Origin: Micrasema longulum
Taxonomy: Eukaryota; Arthropoda; Insecta; Trichoptera; Brachycentridae
Direction of reading: 5' to 3'
Length of the DNA: 64,000 bases
Assembly: GCA_022494885.1 (NCBI GenBank)
Contig: JAGVSM010002391.1
Location: 87,659-151,658, forward strand
Below the pieces are notes generated by a model, which made no database searches, was not told where the DNA came from, and worked only from the letters and a program-made list of their open reading frames with translations. This document shows, one piece after another, positions 58,901 to 64,000 of the stretch. How positions within the stretch are numbered: position 1 is the first letter of the stretch; each line of letters begins with the position of its first letter. Position numbers and translations under genes: made by a program.

Positions 58901-61544
58901 CCCTTCAGAATTGCAATTTTTCACTTACCTTATTAAGCTAATCCTACAGGTTATTTTGTAACTACAAAATTTGACCTTTGTAAATTACTGCTTCGTGTGC
59001 CCATCCAGCGACCGTGAAATATTGCTGTGTAAAACATATTTTTAACTAAATTTATTGTGTCAACCATGTTTGGAATCCAACCAGAGCACTCGAGGGTACT
59101 GACCATTAGACCATGGGGCGGACAACATTGAAATACGTCATGCACTATAAATTTTTTTTTTTTTCGATATTTTTTTGTCTTTATTGAGCCACTATAAAAT
59201 AAATCCATTATGTAACTGCTCTTTGTTTTCGAGCTCAAGTTAATTTATTTTTCAAAATTAATTATTTCGAAACCCGGTGGATGCTTGCTTTCAGCGGATT
59301 AATAATCCATTCAAGTAAAATCTTCCTCTTTAAGAGAACTCACTTAAAAGGCTACACAAATTCTCACCCATTAGTACCAACACTCATTTGTACAAGCATT
59401 ATTGCTACCCATTCTAGATTACATTGATGTTTCCATGACTGATTTAAGCTGCAAACTATTTGATAAACTCTTAACGACTTCAGAATACATGCAATAAATC
59501 TATATTTTGTCTAAGGAAACATGATCTGACTATCGTACACAACCGAAATGGCTAAAAATTAAGACAGCGTGAGACTATCACACCCTCTCACTTCTGTTCA
59601 TCGTAATTCATAGTCCCGATGCTCCTATGCATGTATCTCCATGAATAATTTCAACACTTATCAGTTCATGGTTTACCTTTTTGTTCTTATTCTCACAAAG
59701 CATCCTCTTGATTCCCATCCACAATTCCTCCTTTAATGCATATAGTGTACATGCAGTTCGACTGTGGAATCATTTCTCATCCACTACAAACACTGAAATA
59801 AATAAAGATGTCTTAACATAAAAAACTTTATAAATAAAATATTGTTTCATTAATGAAATTTTCAGTGCCTGTAGCCATGTCAGCTCAAGGGGAGAATGGA
59901 TGTAGCCGTCCTGCAGGCGGCGGGGGTGGAGGAGGAGGAGGAGGAGGAATATTCTACCTCCCAGATGGACACAGTCTCACTAAAGAAGAGGCGGCCTTCC
60001 TACAGCGTCACCTGCCCAATACGGATACGGACCAGCCCATATCTGACGAAGAGGAGGAAGTCCCGTAAGTATAATCAAACACCAATCACATGAAACATGA
60101 TAGCCCATTTTATTTCAGTGGACTACTGCACTCCATACTGCCTTTTAATTTCTCAAGCTTTTATCTCTACTGAAAATCTACACCCATGGACAAAAAGTTC
60201 GCGCTCGTAATAAAATTCTGAATTAAAAATATTCCTTATCTGCTTGGATTTTTTAAAATACATCTGGTAGATCTGATGACTAAGTAATGTTTCCAAGTAA
60301 AATATAAAAATTAAGGCTTAGGATGTACGTATTTAGAAATAGGCTTTTTTCTAGGTAGTAGCTCCGCTATCATTGTTTTCATACCCGACATAATGAAGAA
60401 GCTCCATGGTTTTTTATTTTTTTTCTTATTTGTTAATAGACTATTAAACTAAGCCAAAAATTTTTTTTTACATTTTTATGTATCGTATTATCAGCACTGA
60501 TTTTTTTTTTTTTTCTGAAGTTTTTATTTCTGAAATTACTTCGCATGTGATGTCAGAGGTTCTCTTCCGTTTATTCTGTCAATTCTGCCGATTGGTCTAT
60601 TTACAGTAAGTAAACAGGATATCTTTTGTGAAAGAGCTGTGGCTCTCTTATCATTGATCGAATAGTGACGTCGTTTAAAGTAGTTTATTTTTATTATTTT
60701 TCTCGTTCATTTTCAAGAAACTTACCCTTACAATTGAATGCTCTAATTTTAAGACAAAGTCCGCGCACGAAAACATTTTTTGTGTCCAATTTCTGGTAGG
60801 CTGAAGTTCCTCATTGATTTATGGTACTGTGGAAAACAGAGGAATATAAAAATAAAACTAGTTTTTCGGGATCAACAGTATTTTAATATACATATTGTTA
60901 TATCGTCTTTGCTCTTAATCATTAAAGAAATTCTTTTTGGCATCGACAAATATAAATTATTTATAATATCCAATGATATTTCATATTCCCAAACATGGTT
61001 GATGATTTCAATAAATTCTTTCCGTTACTTCGTATTTTTTTTGTTTTATTCTTCTTTTATTTTCTATCGGATTAAGGTCCTGGCTGTTTCCAAGCCAACT
61101 CATTGATGTACCTCCAAAGTTTTCTTTCCATCTGGACCAAACGCATTAAATTTAGATTCATCAAAGAATATTACTTGTTGCCAATTGTCTAATACCAGCA
61201 TTAGTAACATCAACTCAAGATATAAGGAGTGGAAAACTGCTTGCTTTAGGAGTACTTGTTTTGGTGTAAAAATGCATCTATGACTACACATCTATCCAAA
61301 TAAATTTGACCTTATAATCTAAGCGTCTTAGGTAGAGGAGAAAATATGACCATGTTACTTCTATAATTTCTTACAGCAAAACAGAATTGGTGCAAATATG
61401 TTTTCAACACATTTTGTTTGTTTATAAATTTATTGTGATTGCAGAGATGATTCTGATGGAGAAATATGGGAACCTGAAATGGATGCCGAGCAAAGGGCCG
61501 ACTTCTTGGAGTTCCTTAAGATGTCTAATCAGATAACTCGGTAG
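49809..61544 (+). CDS. PAIP1: PAIP1-like poly(A)-binding-protein-interacting protein; 9 exons
   Basis: Nine exons (49809-49935, 50178-50458, 52225-52377, 53744-53856, 54316-54424, 56068-56172, 58496-58691, 59866-60064, 61445-61544) join to 1383 bp, 460 residues plus stop. Role: cytoplasmic partner of poly(A)-binding protein and eIF4A/eIF3 that promotes translation of capped, polyadenylated mRNA. Seen: RG-rich start; a PAM2 motif STLSAEAKEWFPPNY (48-62) for the PABP MLLE domain; a low-complexity N/Q/Y region; a MIF4G domain (about 137-335) with ARLCTMF, FRTCLLERC and GFAMFLAELYMQL; a linker with an 11-Gly run; an acidic C-terminus (EEEEVPDDSDGEIWEPEMD) like PAM1. Alternatives such as other MIF4G proteins lack the PAM2-MIF4G-acid order. 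Confidence 0.93.
50178..50458 (+). CDS. PAIP1: PAIP1 exon 2, PAM2 motif
   Basis: Acceptor TTTTTTACAG, donor GTAATT. Carries EEKPKSTLSAEAKEWFPPNY, then an N/Q/Y/G-rich low-complexity stretch and YSAQERIRHIPQQNEYDLQ leading to MIF4G. The PAM2 phenylalanine is replaced by W57. Confidence 0.9.
51325..52060 (-). pseudogene. LINE C-terminal remnant with 3' UTR
   Basis: The - strand frame reads KKYIAPLLRELHWLRFPQRV and LCWLMYKSLHNSAPEYLREL, then RAFAVAGPMAWNALPAEVRG and FRKKLKTHLFSKSF, the full last domain of CR1/L2/Rex-like LINEs. Its 3' UTR (51347-51600) has two tandem copies of the TATAGCGCCAT unit and an (AAT)n tail at 51325. In PAIP1 intron 2; 50459-51324 shows nothing. Confidence 0.78.
52225..52377 (+). 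CDS. PAIP1: PAIP1 exon 3, MIF4G start
   Basis: Encodes DSIAQLISVMCEVTFSPGRF and DDLQQTQPLVDAIVNQ, first helices of MIF4G. Acceptor CACATACAG, donor GTATTC; 51 whole codons. Confidence 0.92.
53045..53329. mobile_element. MITE with about 60-bp terminal inverted repeats
   Basis: Left arm 53045-53111 (GTTAAC ... ACAACAGATATGAAGAACAT) is the reverse complement of 53269-53329 (ATGTTCTTCATATCTGTTGT ... GTTAAC) with few mismatches. Solo arms occur at 7961, 57361 and 58385. No coding capacity. In PAIP1 intron 3; 52378-53044 and 53330-53743 show nothing more. Confidence 0.75.
53744..53856 (+). CDS. PAIP1: PAIP1 exon 4
   Basis: Encodes AIGEANFRYNGARLCTMFDS and APSVFRTCLLER. Acceptor TGTCTTCTAG, donor GTATTT. 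Confidence 0.92.
54316..54424 (+). CDS. PAIP1: PAIP1 exon 5
   Basis: Encodes CAAEESKIVAGGDSEDNICG and FAMFLAELYMQLDDPQ, central MIF4G helices. Acceptor TTTTTCCCAG, donor GTATTG. Confidence 0.92.
55072..55729 (-). mobile_element. deleted mariner element
   Basis: Diverged terminal repeats share TTGATATGCTC.AC...TGACCTA (55089- and, inverted, -55720), with TA after 55729. The - strand frame reads GATVKGSYYAKLILKSREAI, then after a frameshift over the second catalytic D, SPDLAPSDHRLFPKLEEHLN and KFLDDNEV. The N-terminal half is deleted. In PAIP1 intron 5; 54425-55071 and 55730-56067 are AT-rich with nothing else. Confidence 0.78.
56068..56172 (+). CDS. PAIP1: PAIP1 exon 6
   Basis: Encodes GGRIKALAESLCNVLKHLLT and NQSTKAVCQILK; 35 whole codons. 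Acceptor ATGTTTTCAG, donor GTATGT. Confidence 0.92.
56480..57425 (+). pseudogene. scrambled LINE remnants
   Basis: 56655-56710 reads GAGPDGLPPLFIKNCFETSN after repair of one frame, an RT N-terminal block. 56770-56830 reads LAYLEFSSIVWSNYN. 57180-57365 reads ADLLFLPKTISNYIDAHDIL and LNIPRRNLRTNAVFAVRNFR, the C-terminal domain. The order fits one LINE with internal deletions. A MITE-family arm at 57361-57425 follows directly. In PAIP1 intron 6. Confidence 0.6.
57995..58110 (+). repeat. possible tRNA-like SINE head
   Basis: CTGAGCGCTTGTTTGTCAGC and GGGTTTGAGTCCTTGCC resemble decayed A and B boxes. Weak. 57426-57994 and 58111-58384 show nothing. Confidence 0.25.
58385..58452 (+). repeat. solo MITE arm before PAIP1 exon 7
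   Basis: CGACTTCAACCGTAATGGTC and AATGTTCTCCATGTCTGCTG match the right arm at 53269-53329. Confidence 0.5.
58496..58691 (+). CDS. PAIP1: PAIP1 exon 7, GC-rich
   Basis: Encodes LSGLALDADCASRVEELCVA and FLVQTVLNLRRDRWGSARFA, the end of MIF4G. 49 of 65 codons end in G or C. A MITE-family arm ends 44 bp before the acceptor, and a decayed copy of its 3' part lies just past the donor (58715-58780). Confidence 0.92.
58715..58780 (+). pseudogene. decayed partial copy of PAIP1 exon 7
   Basis: GGTGTGCAGACCCTCCTGAC ... CTTCGCCAAGATGTCGGACA matches exon bases 58577-58664 with about a 22-base deletion and scattered changes. It lies 23 bp after the exon 7 donor in direct orientation, so it is a local tandem duplication. 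Confidence 0.75.
58924..59123 (-). mobile_element. tRNA-derived SINE copy, inverted
   Basis: The - strand reads CCATGGTCTAATGGTCAGTA, a B-box remnant GGTTGGATTCC, then AACATGGTTGACACAATAAA and GGTCGCTGGATGGGCACACG, the 32246-32507 family. In PAIP1 intron 7. Confidence 0.65.
59600..59845 (+). pseudogene. LINE 3'-end remnant before PAIP1 exon 8
   Basis: Reads SFNAYSVHAVRLWNHFSSTT and ends with ATAAATAAAAT at 59840. Short and decayed. 59124-59599 shows nothing. Confidence 0.35.
59866..60064 (+). CDS. PAIP1: PAIP1 exon 8, glycine run
   Basis: Encodes VPVAMSAQGENGCSRPAGGG, an 11-glycine run coded largely by GGA repeats, FYLPDGHSLTKEEAAFLQRH and an acidic end EEEEVP. Acceptor AAATTTTCAG, donor GTAAGT. 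Confidence 0.9.
60392..60815. mobile_element. MITE, second copy of the 20199-20584 family
   Basis: Starts AATGAAGAAGCTCC and ends GCTGAAGTTCCTCATT. Shared interior blocks TTGTTAATAGACTATT, CCGATTGGTC and AACATTTTTTGT. In PAIP1 intron 8. Confidence 0.6.
61080..61310 (-). pseudogene. Tc1-like transposase scrap
   Basis: The - strand reads DNWQQVIFFDESKFNAFGPD then GKK, the block around the second-domain start of Tc1-type transposases. Only this piece remains. Confidence 0.6.
61445..61544 (+). CDS. PAIP1: PAIP1 exon 9, acidic C-terminus
   Basis: Encodes DDSDGEIWEPEMDAEQRADF and LEFLKMSNQITR before TAG. It fits the PAM1 acid/aromatic region that binds PABP RRMs. Acceptor GTGATTGCAG. Confidence 0.9.
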
Positions 61545-61602
61545 ACCTTATAAAGAGAATTAGGCCTACATCATAAAAAACATGTATTTTATCGGTGCAA
61601 AG

Positions 61603-61608
61603 AATAAA
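61603..61608 (+). terminator. poly(A) signal of PAIP1
   Basis: AATAAA 59 bp after the stop. Further hexamers at about 61816 and 62005 could give longer 3' UTRs. Confidence 0.5.
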
Positions 61609-63489
61609 CGTCATTTTTATTTGTATGTAGAATGTGGAATTATTTTCCCAATAACCGACACTCAAGTGATTTTCAATTAAAAAATTTCAATATAATATTG
61701 TTTTTGAATTTTATCAGATTTTTGAAAGTATATTTTTGACATTAGTTTTTTAAAATAATGAATTATGTAATTTTGTCAGAAATTAAATCAATCATCAGCT
61801 AGGTACATATACTGAAATAAAGCATGCCATTATATTAATAGTGTGAAATAGTTTATGAAACATGGCATTAGAATTAATATCTTTCAGCTATGTATTCCCG
61901 TGTATATTTTATCAGTGAATTACACTTGTTAAATTTGGACTTTTTTATTTCTTGTCAATACAAATTTCTGTTCGATCTTCCTTCCATGTTTTACTTTAAT
62001 TATTAATAAAGATGAAAACACTGTTTTATAATAACTTTTGGTTTTTATTTACAAATCTTTGAGATTTTTATGTTCCTACACTATATTTATTATTTTATGA
62101 TAATTTGCTTTTGCAGTTGTAACCAGTGACTATATAATGGCTATATAATGCATGATTAAATACTGATAAACCAAAGCCGCTGCTCCAGCACATCTAAAAG
62201 AACTATGTATTCCAGATTAAATACCTAAAAATAATCTCACGCTTTGTTTAGCTACATCATCAGCATTTGGGAACAATTGGGAAATTGTACCTGTACCTGT
62301 GTATAGCCGGTACACTAAAATTTTTGAACCCATATCCTCAGTTGCAGACTATGGGGAATGCTTTTTATTTAGACAACTTCTTTGCATCTTCGTATTGATA
62401 AAACGATTACTTAGTTGATTTCTAGAGTTTTTCTCAAAAATATTTCGGGTATATCCATTTCTTTTGTAGATTAATACTTACTGAATTTAAGCTTATTGGG
62501 ATTTTATCAAGATCTATCTAAAATTCAACACATGAGAAAAAACTAAATTTAAGAAAAAATAATGAAACGAAATTTGCTACCGGGGTTGGATCACCTATCT
62601 TGCAGTGGAGAGCGGTGAGTTTTTAGATATTTAAGCTGTATAGAAAGAAGGGTGAGTGCTGGCAACAGGGTTCACTAAAATCTACTTTGACAAATAAATG
62701 ATGGTTGCAGAAAGGAAGAAATTTTATTTTAATAAATTTAAAGAAAATGTCCGTTATAAATATATCATAAATGAAACAATCATAAAGAGTGACATAAAAT
62801 TAGAAACGAAAAATGGATGAAATGGTGTTTTAAACCAAACATGATGTGAATTTATTTAACAGAAAAATGTAAACAATGATTTGAGTTTTTCTTTTTCCTA
62901 TATCATATAGTAAGCGCCATTTTTGTCAAATTAGAATTTTTTTCTATACCTGGGTGCTATTTTGAACCACTTTTACGGCACGAAAAAACAGTCTTCTCAT
63001 GTATTTTGTACGTAAATACACGAGATAATACGGCCGCGAGAGCATTTGGAATACCAGCCCTGGTGGTATAGCACAATAAGTCCTAGATATTATAAAACTG
63101 CTAAAATCTTTATAGATTTGATTTCTATCTACCATCTTAGATGCATGCAATTCTATATGTATATAATACTCTAGACTACTAAATTATCATATATTTTTTA
63201 GGTCCTATGTAGTCGTATGTACATGATTATTTCCCTTTAAATGTTTGTTTATGAAAACTAACACAATTTTCAACTTCATTATTTATATTGGATTCGTCAG
63301 ATGCTGATGATGAACAAAATAATAAATATTATTTTCCATCTTACATGGACACCGAATCAAATTATTCATATCGTAAATCATTATTTCACTACAGAAACAT
63401 CCTATCATCTGTTGTAATACCAGAATCAGAGGACAACTGAAAAATTTCTACAGAAATCGGCAAGGGAAGAAAGCAAATAAGGTGACAAC
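61609..63489. other. region downstream of PAIP1
   Basis: AT-rich. Apart from alternative poly(A) hexamers I see no gene, element or RNA. A frame at 62944-63150 on the - strand has no family signature. Confidence 0.45.
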
Positions 63490-64000
63490 CTAAATAAAAA
63501 TGCAATAAACCACTACTACTACCGTCACGCCATTTCTCCGTAGGGGTAGGCAGAGAGAATGGACCGCCACATACGTCTATCCTGGCATACATTCCTAGCT
63601 TCTTCCACATTCATACATCTTGTCATACATGTTCTTCGGTTCTGTCTGGTTTTGACATGACCAGATTTAAGATTTTGGTTTATCTGATCATGCCACGTCT
63701 TCTTTGGTCGTCTTTGTCTAACGTTGCCGTTCATTTTCGCCATATAAACTTGTTTTACCATTCTTTCGTCGTCCATTCGTTCTACGTGACCAAACCATCT
63801 CAGATACCCTTTCTTAATCTTATCAATTATACTTGACTCAGATTTACACTCGCCTGATTTCATCATTCGTAACCCTGTCATACATTGATTTCCCACACAT
63901 TCGTCTAAGAGATCGCATTTCAACCACGTTCACTCGGTTTTCATCTTTTCTCTGCCAGTTCCGTGTTTCACTTCCATACATAAGTGTTGGGACTAAAACT
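63490..64000 (-). pseudogene. LINE C-terminal remnant, runs off the window
   Basis: The - strand 132-residue frame reads DKIKKGYLRWFGHVERMDDE and NVRQRRPKKTWHDQINQ, the polymerase tail of the family at 38360-39490. The first 270 bp are nearly the same as 38405-38690. It continues beyond base 64000. Confidence 0.75.

Overview
The window is a piece of an AT-rich animal nuclear genome, almost certainly an insect and most likely a moth or butterfly (the order is an inference, not shown). The reasons are split genes with GT..AG introns, conserved metazoan proteins, and introns packed with decayed LINEs, tRNA-headed SINEs, mariner/Tc1, piggyBac, Penelope-like and BEL/Pao fragments and MITEs. There is nothing prokaryotic or viral in layout.

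Three protein-coding genes lie on the + strand, one after another. (1) 1-14107: the 3' part of a TBC1D30-type Rab GTPase-activating protein. It has 10 exons in view and its 5' end is outside the window. It carries the TBC catalytic domain followed by a very long, serine/acid-rich, probably disordered tail, mostly in one 3.1-kb exon. (2) 21252-46682: a complete glycine dehydrogenase (decarboxylating) gene, GLDC, the mitochondrial P-protein of the glycine cleavage system. Its 18 exons join in frame to 1007 residues, with the PLP lysine in exon 13. (3) 49809-61544: a complete PAIP1-type poly(A)-binding-protein-interacting translation factor. Its 9 exons join to 460 residues: PAM2 motif, MIF4G domain, acidic C-terminus. 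In all three genes every exon boundary was set by GT..AG sites plus phase continuity, and each joined length is a multiple of three.

The genes are not an operon and have no evident common pathway: vesicle traffic/cilium (TBC1D30), mitochondrial one-carbon metabolism (GLDC) and cytoplasmic mRNA translation (PAIP1). Between and inside them the DNA is mostly mobile-element debris. Main items: a foldback element (1540-2420) with a dispersed single arm; a Penelope-like tail (8836-9192); Tc1-like remnants (14740-15790, 61080-61310); a LINE with nearly complete reverse transcriptase (28201-29910); an IS630/mariner-type element with matching terminal repeats (34687-35565); a TA-flanked mariner nested in an older repeat (48054-49076); a second deleted mariner (55072-55729); several copies of one tRNA-derived SINE; several MITEs; and three minisatellites.

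I found no clearly new biological system. The observations most worth a second look are a decayed intronic copy of part of PAIP1 exon 7 with the reading frame open through the donor; hammerhead-ribozyme-like cores at 26545-26593 and 9112-9143; a GC-rich palindromic MITE with a perfect 9-bp target duplication; a MITE nested in a minisatellite; strong GC differences between exons of the same gene; and mobile-element ends lying directly against splice acceptors.
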